Source of the DNA: an uncultured Bacteriovoracaceae bacterium
GTDB lineage: Bacteria > Bdellovibrionota > Bacteriovoracia > Bacteriovoracales > Bacteriovoracaceae
Length of the DNA: 64,000 bases
Reading direction: 5' to 3'
NCBI GenBank assembly: GCA_937923325.1
Contig: CAKZUQ010000003.1
Location: forward strand, 124,001-188,000
The translations under genes and the position numbers were made by a program. Each line of letters opens with the position of its first letter. Position 1 is the first letter of the stretch. The notes under the pieces were generated by a model. It saw only the letters and a program-made list of their open reading frames with translations, was not told where the DNA came from and searched no databases. Positions 23,982 through 32,634 of this stretch are shown one piece after another.

Positions 23982-24701
23982 ATGAAATTATACTACAGAA
24001 ACGGCGTTCTTTGGAATCAAATTTATTTTCTAATTGTGTCTATAGTTTATCTTTTTGTAATAAGTGCAATTGGTAACTCTATAAGTCCATTTAAGTTTTC
24101 AAATCTAGAAACATTTCTAGTCTCTCACCAAGCAATTGTTATTTTTGCTGTTATATCTGCTTTTTTTATTTATCTTTCAAAAAAAGTAAGTAAAGCTTTT
24201 TTCTTATCATTCGGACTAACGTGTTTACTTTATTCTTTTTATACTATGATTTTTCATTTCAGTAAGATAAGTATCGTTTTGACAGCATTTTATATAGTTT
24301 TACTTTATTACTTTTATCAAATACTTTCAAATGAGCTGTCCTTGGCCTATAGAAACTCAATTTATAAAAAAAATGAAGTTTTTGCACCTGTTCTAAAAAA
24401 AATACCCTTAAGACTTATTAGTAATAATAACAATGAACTTAAAGCATATCTATTGAACTGGGACAAGAGTAGTTGTTACCTTAGGGTCATTTCTGGAAGT
24501 ATAAATAAATCATGTACTGAATATAAAGTTAGTTCAGAGCTAAGAGGTTATAGGCTAGAGGATATTGGATACTTAGGCACACTAAGCGTAAAGGATAATG
24601 AGCTTGGGTTAAGATTTAAAGAAGAAAACTCCACTTATGGTTGGAGTCACTTTTCTGGTATACTAGAAATGTTAGGATTTAAAATGGAGTATTTGAAATG
24701 A
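23982..24701 (+). CDS. Hypothetical inner membrane protein
   Basis: About 239 residues. Four hydrophobic segments lie in the first 125 residues (IYFLIVSIVYLFVISAIG, AIVIFAVISAFFIYL, AFFLSFGLTCLLYSFYT, SIVLTAFYIVLLYYFYQI), followed by a soluble C-terminal domain of about 110 residues with several strands. No known family was recognised. The start at MKLYYRNG was preferred because upstream in-frame codons lie over the ferredoxin promoter region; there is no clear ribosome site for either ATG (23973 or 23982). The stop overlaps the next lipoprotein's ATG (ATGA), so the two are coupled. Confidence 0.6.
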   Translation: MKLYYRNGVLWNQIYFLIVSIVYLFVISAIGNSISPFKFSNLETFLVSHQAIVIFAVISAFFIYLSKKVSKAFFLSFGLTCLLYSFYTMIFHFSKISIVLTAFYIVLLYYFYQILSNELSLAYRNSIYKKNEVFAPVLKKIPLRLISNNNNELKAYLLNWDKSSCYLRVISGSINKSCTEYKVSSELRGYRLEDIGYLGTLSVKDNELGLRFKEENSTYGWSHFSGILEMLGFKMEYLK

Positions 24702-25144
24702 TTAAAAATTTAATTAAGGGACTCTTATTGGTTTCACTATGTTCTTGTTTTGAAAGTAATAAATCACCAGTAGGTTCACTGAAGGCATTTGTTAAGAAAG
24801 CTACAGAGGGTCTTGAGCAAGGTTCTTATAAAAAATATGCAGTAGGAGAACTTTTAGATTCAATTAATGCTATGAGTGAAGAAGAGTTTAAACAATACCA
24901 GGAGCAGTCAAAAGTTGGTAATGTACGAGTTGAAGTTTTAGCTAAAAGTTGTAACGATACTAAATGTACAATTACATATATTACTAAATTTCAAACGAAA
25001 ACATCAGATGGTTCTATTTATAGCTCTGAAGTACGTAAAATTGCTGAGTTAAAAATGATTGATGAAAAATGGAAGATATCTTCTGTAAAAAATGTAAAAA
25101 CATATCTTGAAGCAAAAGAGGGGCTAAATGCTCTAGAAGAGTAA
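24698..25144 (+). CDS. Small lipoprotein with DUF4878/NTF2-like domain
   Basis: A 148-residue lipoprotein, lipobox LCSC (Cys17). The mature region SPVGSLKAFVKKATEGLEQGSYKKY ... CTITYITKF ... AELKMIDEKWKISSVKN has the order of an NTF2-like fold as in DUF4878-type lipoproteins (one long helix, then curved strands ending in WKI). A close Cys pair (CNDTKC) may form a disulfide. It is coupled by an ATGA overlap to the membrane protein upstream. Function is unknown. Confidence 0.65.
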   Translation: MIKNLIKGLLLVSLCSCFESNKSPVGSLKAFVKKATEGLEQGSYKKYAVGELLDSINAMSEEEFKQYQEQSKVGNVRVEVLAKSCNDTKCTITYITKFQTKTSDGSIYSSEVRKIAELKMIDEKWKISSVKNVKTYLEAKEGLNALEE

Positions 25145-25191
25145 GCTTTAGATCATAGACCTTTAGTCTATATCTATGCTATATAAGCACT

Positions 25192-26109
25192 ATGACAGAA
25201 ACAATTTTTAAAAAATATGGAAAGAAAAATCTAACGGGAAAACCTAGATATTTGAAATCTAAAATACCTCGTGGTGAGAACTATAATGAAATAAAAGCTT
25301 CTCTAAGAGAAAAAAACTTGTTCACAGTTTGTGAGGAAGCAAAATGTCCTAACCTCGGTGAGTGCTGGGAAGCTAGAACCGCGACTATGATGGTTTTAGG
25401 TGATACTTGCACAAGAGCTTGTAAGTTTTGTCATGTTAAAACAGGAAACCCAAAGGGAGTTACAGACCCCAATGAGCCTCAAAAAGCTTCCGATATGGTC
25501 AAGCTAATGAATTTAAACTATCTTGTTATTACAAGTGTCGATAGAGATGATCTAGTAGATTATGGTGCCGGACAATTTGCAAGTATTGTAAAAAAAGTTA
25601 ATGAAGATCACGAAGAGGTAAAGGTCGAAGTTTTAATTCCTGACTTTAATTGTGAAGATGAGCATATGCACACATTGGCCAAAAGTGGGCCATTTGTTAT
25701 CGCTCAAAATATTGAAACTGTAAAAAGACTCACGCATCCAGTTCGAGATAGAAGAGCTGGTTATGAAAAAACTTTAAAGGCTTTAAAATTCTATAATGAA
25801 AATTATCCGTCAGTATGGACCAAGTCTTCAATTATGGTTGGTTTGGGAGAAACAAAAGAAGAGTTAACTCAAACAATGATAGATTTAAAAGGAGTTGGAG
25901 TTAATATTATAACTTTCGGTCAATATTTAAGACCGACACTTGCTCACCTTGAAGTTCAAAGATACTACGAAGAAAATGAGTTTGAGCATTTAAAGAAAAT
26001 TGCATATGATATTGGATTTGACTATTGTGCTAGTGGACCTTTGGTTAGAAGCTCATATAAAGCTGCAGACTTTTTAAAGTTTATGGATGAGAATAAAAAG
26101 AATGGTTAA
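25192..26109 (+). CDS. lipA: Lipoyl synthase
   Basis: A 305-residue radical-SAM enzyme that inserts two sulfurs into octanoyl groups on lipoyl domains. The auxiliary cluster motif CEEAKCPNLGEC (CX4CX5C, about residues 47-58) and the radical-SAM motif CTRACKFC (CX3CX2C, about 73-80) are both intact. The C-terminal RSSY, which supplies the serine ligand, is present (VRSSYKA). It is followed directly by lipB, whose start overlaps its end. Together they complete protein lipoylation. Confidence 0.97.
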   Translation: MTETIFKKYGKKNLTGKPRYLKSKIPRGENYNEIKASLREKNLFTVCEEAKCPNLGECWEARTATMMVLGDTCTRACKFCHVKTGNPKGVTDPNEPQKASDMVKLMNLNYLVITSVDRDDLVDYGAGQFASIVKKVNEDHEEVKVEVLIPDFNCEDEHMHTLAKSGPFVIAQNIETVKRLTHPVRDRRAGYEKTLKALKFYNENYPSVWTKSSIMVGLGETKEELTQTMIDLKGVGVNIITFGQYLRPTLAHLEVQRYYEENEFEHLKKIAYDIGFDYCASGPLVRSSYKAADFLKFMDENKKNG

Positions 26110-26794
26110 TCAGTTTGGTTCATTTCAATTTCCTAAAGATATAGATTTAAGCTTTAGAGACAATATCGCTATTGTAAAAAAATGGAACTGGCCTTATGAA
26201 GAAGCTCTTGCTTTTCAAAAGAGAGCTCAAGAATTTATTCAAGAAAATAGAAAATTAAAAATATATATATTTTGTAATCATCCACATTGTTTTACATTAG
26301 GACGAGGAAATGAACGCGGAAGAGAGGACCTTTTAGATTTTGATGAAGCTCTTGTTTCTAGTTTAACTTTCAAAGTTCATAGGATTCACAGAGGTGGAGG
26401 AATAACTTTTCACTATCCTGGGCAATGGATATTCTATCCAATCGTAGATATTAATCAAAAACAAACATTAGATGATTTAATGTGTTGGATGCTTAAATCC
26501 ACAAAAGATGTATTAACTGATCTGGGTATTGATAAGCTTTTAGCTGCGAAAAAATTGATTGGAGTTTGGAGAGAGAAAAAGAAGATAGCTTCTATTGGTC
26601 TTGGACTAAACCGTTTTGTGACTGAGCATGGATTAGCATTAAACTTAATCTATGATAAAGAAATGTTCAATGAACTTATTAAAATTAATCCTTGTGGTAT
26701 GAATTCACAAACTTATATAAGTGCAGATCAATTCATTAGTAAAGAAAATCTTCTTGAAAAATTTCATGAAACATTTATAAAAAAAATCTTATAA
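26102..26794 (+). CDS. lipB: Octanoyl-[ACP]:protein octanoyltransferase
   Basis: A 230-residue enzyme that moves the octanoyl chain from ACP to lipoyl-domain lysines. Family blocks: FTLGRGNERG, HRGGGITFHYPGQWIFYPI (RGG-x-T-x-H-x-PGQ), GVWREKKKIASIGLGLNRFVTEHGLALN with the catalytic Lys, and INPCGM with the catalytic Cys. The ATG at 26102 overlaps the end of lipA by 8 bases; an in-frame ATG at 26087 is also possible. Order lipA-lipB is the reverse of many bacteria. Confidence 0.93.
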   Translation: MVNQFGSFQFPKDIDLSFRDNIAIVKKWNWPYEEALAFQKRAQEFIQENRKLKIYIFCNHPHCFTLGRGNERGREDLLDFDEALVSSLTFKVHRIHRGGGITFHYPGQWIFYPIVDINQKQTLDDLMCWMLKSTKDVLTDLGIDKLLAAKKLIGVWREKKKIASIGLGLNRFVTEHGLALNLIYDKEMFNELIKINPCGMNSQTYISADQFISKENLLEKFHETFIKKIL

Positions 26795-26805
26795 AGTTAA
26801 TTTCT

Positions 26806-27267
26806 CTAGAATGAGATATCTTTCATGATCGGTGTATTTAGACTGATGAAAGATTCTGTTGATTGAACTGCTTCGATAGATTGAAGCTTTTGAGATAAAA
26901 AGTAATGAAAATCCGAAATACTTTTTGTATGAACTTTTATTAAAAGAGAAAAGTTTCCAGTCGTAAAATGAGCTTCGACAACTTCGGGCATCTTCGAAAG
27001 TTGATGAATGACCTTTGGAGTCTCTTTAGTGTTTTGAAGATGAATTCCTAAAAAAATAGTTACATCTAGTCCTATTTTTTTGAGATTTATTTTTAAAGAA
27101 CTTCCTTCAACTATTCCTGCTTCTTTTAATTTATCCATTCTTTGATGGATCGTTCCTCCTGATACAATTAGTTCCCGAGCTATTTCAATATAAGGAGTTC
27201 TTGCGTCTTTCATTAAAATAGATAAAATTTTCCGATCTAGGGTATCAATTTGATAGTTATGGCCCAT
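26806..27267 (-). CDS. Lrp/AsnC-family transcriptional regulator
   Basis: A 153-residue regulator. The N-terminal winged helix-turn-helix is LDRKILSILMKDARTPYIEIARELIVSGGTIHQRMDKLKEAGIV (about residues 9-53). The C-terminal RAM domain contains VTIFLGIHL, EAHFTTGNFSLLIKVHT and FHYFLSQKLQSI. GAGGAG precedes the ATG by 7 bases. It is transcribed divergently from asnB across a 137-base AT-rich region with several TTATTAAT-like short dyads, so control of asnB and of itself is the natural hypothesis. Confidence 0.92.
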   Translation of the reverse strand: MGHNYQIDTLDRKILSILMKDARTPYIEIARELIVSGGTIHQRMDKLKEAGIVEGSSLKINLKKIGLDVTIFLGIHLQNTKETPKVIHQLSKMPEVVEAHFTTGNFSLLIKVHTKSISDFHYFLSQKLQSIEAVQSTESFISLNTPIMKDISF

Positions 27268-27404
27268 ATTTCAACTCCTCTTTTGATATATTATCATAAA
27301 TAGTCATTTATTATTAATAAATTGTTAAAAGTTTAATTATTTGATTATTAAATATTGAGAGAAAGATAAGAACAGTCGATAATATAATAGCCAAAGGAGC
27401 TATT

Positions 27405-28976
27405 ATGTGTGGATTTCTTATTGTTGATGATCAAAAATTAAAAAAAGACATATTTTTAAGATCGCTGGAAAAGCTTCATCATAGAGGTCCAGATAGTAAC
27501 GGTGTTCTAAATGTGGATTCAGTATGGTTGGGATTTAAAAGATTGGCGATAATGGATATTCATCCAAGAAGTAATCAACCTTTTAGAAAAGGAGAACTCT
27601 CTCTAGTGTGCAACGGAGAGATTTATAATTATAGAAAGTTAAAGGAAGAGTTTAGCGATTATGAATATCAGTCACAAAGTGATTGCGAAGTCATACTTCC
27701 ACTTTATGAGTCATTCGGACTTGAAAAAGCATGTCGCTCTTTAGATGGTGAGTTTGCCTTTGTTGTTCATAATGGAGAAAAAATTCTTGCAGCTAGAGAC
27801 CCTATGGGAATACGGCCTATGTTCTATGGAGAGACTAAAGAGGGGCTGATTTGTTTTGCAAGTGAAGTTAAGGCTCTAATGGACTACTGTGAAGAAATTC
27901 TACCATTCCCACCTGGTCACTTTTACGATGGAGAGAGATTTGTTTCTTTTCACGATCATGGATCAGTTACTATAGACTCAAAAATTACTTTTGATGATGC
28001 TTTAGAAGGTATAAAAGAAAAATTAGAAAAAGGTGTCATCAAAAGACTTCATAGTGACGCTAATATCGGTTTTCTTTTAAGTGGTGGACTAGACTCATCC
28101 CTTGTATGTTCCATTGCTCAAAAGCACTCTGAAAAGCCCATAAAAACCTTTGCAATTGGTATGAGTGAAGATGCTATTGACCTTAAGTATGCTAAAGAAG
28201 TTGCAAATTTCATTGGCTCGGACCATACCGAAGTCATTATTGATAAAGAAGATGTCTTGTCTTGTTTAAAAGAAGTTATTTATAGCTTAGAGACATGGGA
28301 TATTACTACAATTAGAGCAAGCATTGGAATGAGTCTAGTTTGTAAGTATATTAAAGAACATACTGATATAAAAGTTGTTATGACAGGTGAGGTCAGTGAT
28401 GAAATCTTTGGGTATAAGTATACAGATTTTGCTCCAAGTCCAAAAGAGTTTCAAAAAGAAGCAGTTAAAAGAGTTAAAGAACTTTATATCTATGATGTAT
28501 TAAGGGCCGATAGGTGCATCAGTTCTCACAGCCTTGAAGCTAGAGTGCCTTTTAGCGATAAAGATTTTGTAGACTTTGTAATGAGTATCGATCCAAAAAT
28601 AAAAATGAATACATATGGGCAAGGGAAGTATCTTTTAAGAAAAGCATTTGAGGCAGACTACCTTCCAGATTCAATTTTATATAGAGAAAAAGCAGCTTTT
28701 AGCGATGCTGTTGGGCACTCGATGGTAGATTCTTTAAAAGAATTTGCTGAAGTCCAATACTCTGATGATGATTATGATAAAAAAATAAAGAAATACAATT
28801 ATTGCACGCCTTTTACTAAAGAGTCGCTCCTTTATAGAGAGATCTTTGAAGAATTCTATTTTGGTAAAGGAAATTTGATTAAAGACTATTGGATGCCAAA
28901 TAAAGAATGGGAGAACTGTGATGTATTAGATCCGTCAGCGAGAGTGCTACCTAATTATGGAAATAGTGCAATTTAA
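27405..28976 (+). CDS. asnB: Asparagine synthase (glutamine-hydrolysing)
   Basis: A 523-residue two-domain enzyme making asparagine from aspartate, ATP and glutamine. Cys2 (MCGF) is the glutaminase nucleophile; RGPD, NGEIYNY and the Asp98-type segment complete that site. The synthetase P-loop is LSGGLDSSL near residue 227. GEVSDEIFGY and RVPFSD are further family marks. It is a little shorter than the E. coli enzyme at the C-terminus. AAAGGAG lies 6 bases before the ATG. The divergent Lrp/AsnC gene is its likely regulator. Confidence 0.95.
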   Translation: MCGFLIVDDQKLKKDIFLRSLEKLHHRGPDSNGVLNVDSVWLGFKRLAIMDIHPRSNQPFRKGELSLVCNGEIYNYRKLKEEFSDYEYQSQSDCEVILPLYESFGLEKACRSLDGEFAFVVHNGEKILAARDPMGIRPMFYGETKEGLICFASEVKALMDYCEEILPFPPGHFYDGERFVSFHDHGSVTIDSKITFDDALEGIKEKLEKGVIKRLHSDANIGFLLSGGLDSSLVCSIAQKHSEKPIKTFAIGMSEDAIDLKYAKEVANFIGSDHTEVIIDKEDVLSCLKEVIYSLETWDITTIRASIGMSLVCKYIKEHTDIKVVMTGEVSDEIFGYKYTDFAPSPKEFQKEAVKRVKELYIYDVLRADRCISSHSLEARVPFSDKDFVDFVMSIDPKIKMNTYGQGKYLLRKAFEADYLPDSILYREKAAFSDAVGHSMVDSLKEFAEVQYSDDDYDKKIKKYNYCTPFTKESLLYREIFEEFYFGKGNLIKDYWMPNKEWENCDVLDPSARVLPNYGNSAI

Positions 28977-28982
28977 ACACCA

Positions 28983-29849
28983 CTATGGAACGATATAAAT
29001 GTCTTGAGAATTTGAAAATGATCCAAAGCTTTGAATGAAGTTTCCATTTGTGTCAAACTCTATAACATTATTTCTAGAGGTATCTGCAACAAGTATATTT
29101 CCTTCTCTTGAGATTGCTATAGAGTTTGGGTTTGGCATAATTCCTATATCAAGGTTACTGACTATAACTTGAGGATTAGAAAAATCACTATCATAAACTA
29201 TTAATTGATCTGCAGCTCCGGCCCAAGCGACAACTAATCTTCCATCCAGCAATTGCTCACAACCTCTAGCATCATGACCAGGAGGACCAGAAGTAGCGTG
29301 AAGTTGATTCCCGTCGATATCGTATATCCTCGCTTGATCAGTAGTTCCACCTGCACAAGCAATAAAGTCTCCACTATTATCTCTTAAGTCTCTAATTTGA
29401 GTTCCACTGGGAAGTGATATTGGCCATCCAGCTGTTCGCCTTAGCCCTTCTTTGCTAAATCTTTCTATATTACTTGTTTCAATAACTAAAATATCCCCAT
29501 CATCCAATTGAGTTATCGATCGTATAACACCATTTAATTGACCATCCACAATAAGGTCTCTTGTTGAACCGTCGATAGGACTAATTGCAATAACCCTATC
29601 TCTACCATCAAGCGCAACTGCAAGTTCATTTGTATCCTCAAGAAGAACAACCCCACGAGCAGTATCTGTACCTCTGCTTAAATTTGAAACTGTTTTTTGG
29701 ATTTTAGTTCTCAAATTATAACTACTTAAATCTCTATTAACGTAGGAAACAGCGATGAGTTCATGTCTATTTATGTGAAGATTAGAATAAGAGCTCTTAA
29801 GCTTTTGACCACAAGAAGTAAATATGAGTGCAAGCATTATAAATTTCAC
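28983..29849 (-). CDS. Lipoprotein with NHL/YVTN-type beta-propeller
   Basis: A 288-residue lipoprotein, lipobox FTSC (Cys13), with a GTG start. Five to six repeats of about 40 residues have the form ...GDILVIETSNIERFSKEG, ...DNSGDFIACAGGTTDQARIYDIDGN, ...GRLVVAWAGAADQLIVYDSD and ...EGNILVADTSRNNVIEFDTNGN, typical of NHL-type propellers. It probably folds as a periplasmic or surface propeller that binds another protein; no enzyme residues were recognised. It converges with asnB, whose stop lies 6 bases away. Confidence 0.72.
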   Translation of the reverse strand: MKFIMLALIFTSCGQKLKSSYSNLHINRHELIAVSYVNRDLSSYNLRTKIQKTVSNLSRGTDTARGVVLLEDTNELAVALDGRDRVIAISPIDGSTRDLIVDGQLNGVIRSITQLDDGDILVIETSNIERFSKEGLRRTAGWPISLPSGTQIRDLRDNSGDFIACAGGTTDQARIYDIDGNQLHATSGPPGHDARGCEQLLDGRLVVAWAGAADQLIVYDSDFSNPQVIVSNLDIGIMPNPNSIAISREGNILVADTSRNNVIEFDTNGNFIQSFGSFSNSQDIYIVP

Positions 29850-30001
29850 AACTTATTATCTCAGAGTAATGAACTTTATTCATCTGGGTAAAAAAGTTCT
29901 AATGTCGAGCGAGGTTTGAGTCATTTTCTTATAAAGGGGAAAAAATAACCGAGATGTTAAGCTAGGTTTAAAAACTGATAAAATTAATATGTAGGAGGAG
30001 T

Positions 30002-30580
30002 ATGTCTAAAGTTACTCTCTATTCAATATTAATTTTGTGTCTTGTTTCAAGTCAAGGTATGGCTGCGTTTTTAAGTCTCAATACTGGCTATGAGCAATTT
30101 GGAACAAAAGAAATGAGATCAAATAGAGCCTTTTCTCGAGGAACTCATTACCAATTTGAATTAGGTGCCCAAATGAGACACTCTATTATTACCTTTTATC
30201 TCAAGCAATCAGATCTTAAGACTAAAATTTTACATGATGAAACAAACTTTGAATTTAATACTAAAGACTTTTCATACGGCCTAAAGGCAAGTTTTACAAT
30301 AAGTAAGAAAAACTATTTAAGCGTTGGATATAATATTTCTCGTCTAAGAAGTGACTTTTCTAATATAAGCTTATTTGACTCAAGCGGAATTAAGCAGGCC
30401 AATGGACTAGATGACGTTCAACATACAAATGGAATAGTAGTCGGGGCTGGTAGAAATTTTTACAAAAAAAGGAAATTATCTATATTTGGTGAATTTAACC
30501 ATGTTAGTCACGCTAATATTAAGGCAAGTACACAGTCTCTATTTTTTGGACTAAGATATAAAGTTAATATTAGGATATAA
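30002..30580 (+). CDS. Small outer membrane beta-barrel protein
   Basis: A 192-residue protein with signal MSKVTLYSILILCLVSSQGMA. The mature part has about eight amphipathic strands with alternating aromatics (FLSLNTGYEQFG, HYQFELGAQMRHSIITFYL, YGLKASFTISKKNYLSVGYNIS, GIVVGAGRNFY, SLFFGLRYKVNIRI), matching a small 8-strand OmpW/OmpX-like barrel. The C-terminus ends in a strand, but the last residue is Ile rather than Phe. AGGAGG lies just upstream of the ATG. Specific function is unknown. Confidence 0.7.
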   Translation: MSKVTLYSILILCLVSSQGMAAFLSLNTGYEQFGTKEMRSNRAFSRGTHYQFELGAQMRHSIITFYLKQSDLKTKILHDETNFEFNTKDFSYGLKASFTISKKNYLSVGYNISRLRSDFSNISLFDSSGIKQANGLDDVQHTNGIVVGAGRNFYKKRKLSIFGEFNHVSHANIKASTQSLFFGLRYKVNIRI

Positions 30581-30605
30581 AAAAACCCACTCTTAGAGTG
30601 GGTTT
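30581..30605. terminator. Intrinsic terminator between convergent genes
   Basis: AAACCCACTC (30583-30592) pairs with GAGTGGGTTT (30596-30605) around a TTA loop. On the minus strand it is followed by seven T, so it mainly ends the 31464-30628 transcript; the plus strand has only a short T-run. Confidence 0.88.
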
Positions 30606-30627
30606 GAAATACAAATTATATAAATAC

Positions 30628-31464
30628 TTATAATGTTTGGTAATATTTTTTCATCATAATTGCATCTTCTTCAAGATTTGGTGAATTACAAATGATATAT
30701 CCTTTACAGTCTTTATCTTTAAGTGCTTTAAGCATTGCTTGCCAGTTAAATTTAGATTTCTCTAGATTTAAGTGTTTAAGATCTCCTTTGGAGTTTGAAC
30801 TAATCCCTGAAACATGTATATGCATATTATCCAGTGCATCTTTTCCAAGCTTTTCGGCCAAGTGATCTAAAACTTCAACCATTTCTTCGTAGGTATTGTA
30901 TTTGTTAGTTCTTGCAAATAAGTGTGAGAAATCCATGCAAGGTTTAACACTGTTTACATTTTGAGTAAGAGTAACAAGTTCATCTAAAGAACCAAATTGT
31001 GAAGTCTTACCAGTAAGTTCAGGTCTTAATTCTATTTCTATATCTAATCTTCCAAGTCTTTCTTCGATAACGTTCATAGATTTTTCAACAAGGTCAAAAA
31101 CATCATATGGTGAATCTTTCATATAGAATGCAGCGTGAAAAGTCATGGATTCAGCACCACAAAGATCAGAGATTTTAGCAGTTTGAATAATTCTTTCAAC
31201 TGAAGAGTCAATTTTATCTTGCTCTCTTGCGTTTAAGTTAATGTAGTAAGGACCATGAGAAGTTAGAGGAATATTTAATTCATAAGAAACCTTTCTTAAT
31301 GCAGAAGAAACTTCTTCTTTCATTCTTACTCCGTGTGCAAATTCTAATTGCATGCAGTCCAGACCTAATTCAGAAATTGCTTTTACTCCATCAACTGGGC
31401 TATTCTTTTTTGCCGTAGAGTTAGGTACTCCGGCTGTTCCAAATAATAGTCTATCAAATGACAT
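30628..31464 (-). CDS. Endonuclease IV-like / xylose-isomerase-like TIM barrel protein
   Basis: A 278-residue TIM-barrel protein. Metal-ligand-like positions follow the AP endonuclease family 2 order: SHGPYYINL, MTFHAAFYM, IEIELRPELTG, PCMDFSHLFAR, MHIHVSGIS and NSPNLEEDA. Family members such as Nfo cut DNA at abasic sites using three zinc ions; archaeal-type homologues of this length exist. The substrate could also be a sugar phosphate. It is followed by a terminator and preceded, 38 bases upstream, by the BFD-type protein gene on the same strand. Confidence 0.75.
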   Translation of the reverse strand: MSFDRLLFGTAGVPNSTAKKNSPVDGVKAISELGLDCMQLEFAHGVRMKEEVSSALRKVSYELNIPLTSHGPYYINLNAREQDKIDSSVERIIQTAKISDLCGAESMTFHAAFYMKDSPYDVFDLVEKSMNVIEERLGRLDIEIELRPELTGKTSQFGSLDELVTLTQNVNSVKPCMDFSHLFARTNKYNTYEEMVEVLDHLAEKLGKDALDNMHIHVSGISSNSKGDLKHLNLEKSKFNWQAMLKALKDKDCKGYIICNSPNLEEDAIMMKKYYQTL

Positions 31465-31501
31465 TAATGTACTCCTTCTTCTTGTTTAAAAACTCTCAAT
31501 T

Positions 31502-31750
31502 TTATATTCTTTTTAAGTCAATGTTTTTTATTGTTTCGATACACGACTTGCAGCCTGTACCTAAATTAAATTTCTCTGCTAAGTACTTAAAATCAGTATT
31601 GCTATTTATGTACTTCTTAATTTCACCTAAGCAAACGCAGTTGCATTCACATATTAAAGTTTTATCGCAAATCTTTAAGTTATCGATTTTACGAGATTTT
31701 GATCTCAATAACTCTAACTCGTATGAATCAAACTCATCCATAAAAAACAT
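31502..31750 (-). CDS. BFD-like [2Fe-2S] protein
   Basis: An 82-residue protein with ICECNCVCLGEIKKYI and, 22 residues later, LGTGCKSC, the CxC...CxxC pattern of BFD-type [2Fe-2S] domains (bacterioferritin-associated ferredoxin and the NirB/GltB domain). One extra Cys (C-N-C-V-C) is present. It may deliver electrons for iron release or Fe-S work. Either of two ATGs three codons apart can start it; neither has a strong ribosome site. Confidence 0.75.
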   Translation of the reverse strand: MFFMDEFDSYELELLRSKSRKIDNLKICDKTLICECNCVCLGEIKKYINSNTDFKYLAEKFNLGTGCKSCIETIKNIDLKRI

Positions 31751-31917
31751 ACCAATTTGCTTTAGTTTTAGTGAACAAATATATAACGCGATATTGAATA
31801 AAAGTCGAGACCGGTAGTGTTAATCTGTAATAATGATAGGGGTTATAAAATGTGCTCACTAGCAAAAAATTAAATATTTAAATAAAATGTTATAAATATT
31901 TGAAATTATGGAAAAAA

Positions 31918-32634
31918 ATGAATTCTATTAGATTTATATTTATAATACTTTTGGTGATAGTCACCTTGGGAATGTTTAACTATACTATTTTTGACAAACT
32001 AAACTATATCTATTTATTTCTTGTTTTGATAAGTACTTTTATTGTTTTAAAGTTCGCAGATAAAATTTGTCTTAGCTATTTTAATGCTAAAGAGATTACC
32101 TCTATTGAAGACCCTGAACTCGCAAATTGTTTAAAATCATTGTCGTATTCATATTCTGTAAAAGAACCTAAGACATATATATATGAGGGAAATTATAAAT
32201 CCTGTTTTTTATTATCATCTATATTAAATTGGAATTTATTGATAGAGGAATCTTTGCTTTTAAAACTAAGTGAGAAACAAAAATATGAACTTGTCTTAGG
32301 TGTGATTAAAATTAAAAAGTTGAATCCAAATTACTTAAAAACATTTGGTCTTTCCCTGCAAGTTATTAGTCTAAGTATGTTGTCAGTTATTAAGAGTAAG
32401 ATAATACTAAACAACTTTTTATTCTTTATAAATCCCATTAATAAGTTAATTGAAAAAATATCGAAACCAAAGGTGAACGGCAAATTAGATAAATGTTTAC
32501 AAGAGTTTTATTTTAGAAATGTTGAAACTCAAAAAGAATTTGAGGCTTTAGAAAATATCTTACTTAAAACGCCATCAAAAATTGAGTTTCAGTCATATAA
32601 TATCTTGCAAGATGAGAATATAGAATATGAATAA
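31918..32634 (+). CDS. Membrane protein resembling M48 (HtpX) peptidases but lacking HExxH
   Basis: About 238 residues with two N-terminal membrane segments (IRFIFIILLVIVTLGMF, YIYLFLVLISTFIVLKF). The following part, DPELANCLKSLSYSYSVKEPKTYIYEG ... EESLLLKLSEKQKYELVLGVIKIKKLNPNYLKTF, keeps the HtpX layout (PeL...PkvyI...vteGLL..Ln.dEleaVLaHEisHiknrD). The zinc motif is replaced (GVIKIK, residues 128-133), so it should be inactive. Another hydrophobic segment follows (LSLQVISLSMLSVI). GGA lies 6 bases before the chosen ATG. The end overlaps the CHASE2 kinase gene by 8 bases, suggesting a sensory partner role. Confidence 0.55.
   Translation: MNSIRFIFIILLVIVTLGMFNYTIFDKLNYIYLFLVLISTFIVLKFADKICLSYFNAKEITSIEDPELANCLKSLSYSYSVKEPKTYIYEGNYKSCFLLSSILNWNLLIEESLLLKLSEKQKYELVLGVIKIKKLNPNYLKTFGLSLQVISLSMLSVIKSKIILNNFLFFINPINKLIEKISKPKVNGKLDKCLQEFYFRNVETQKEFEALENILLKTPSKIEFQSYNILQDENIEYE

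Noticed and set aside
25152..25172. Small hairpin ATAGAC...GTCTAT between the DUF4878-like gene and lipA
   Set aside because: Six-base stem with no T-run; too weak for a terminator or riboswitch.
31458..31817. 119-codon plus-strand frame over the BFD-type gene
   Set aside because: The minus strand encodes a clear CxC...CxxC iron-sulfur protein; the plus frame shows no motif and no ribosome site.
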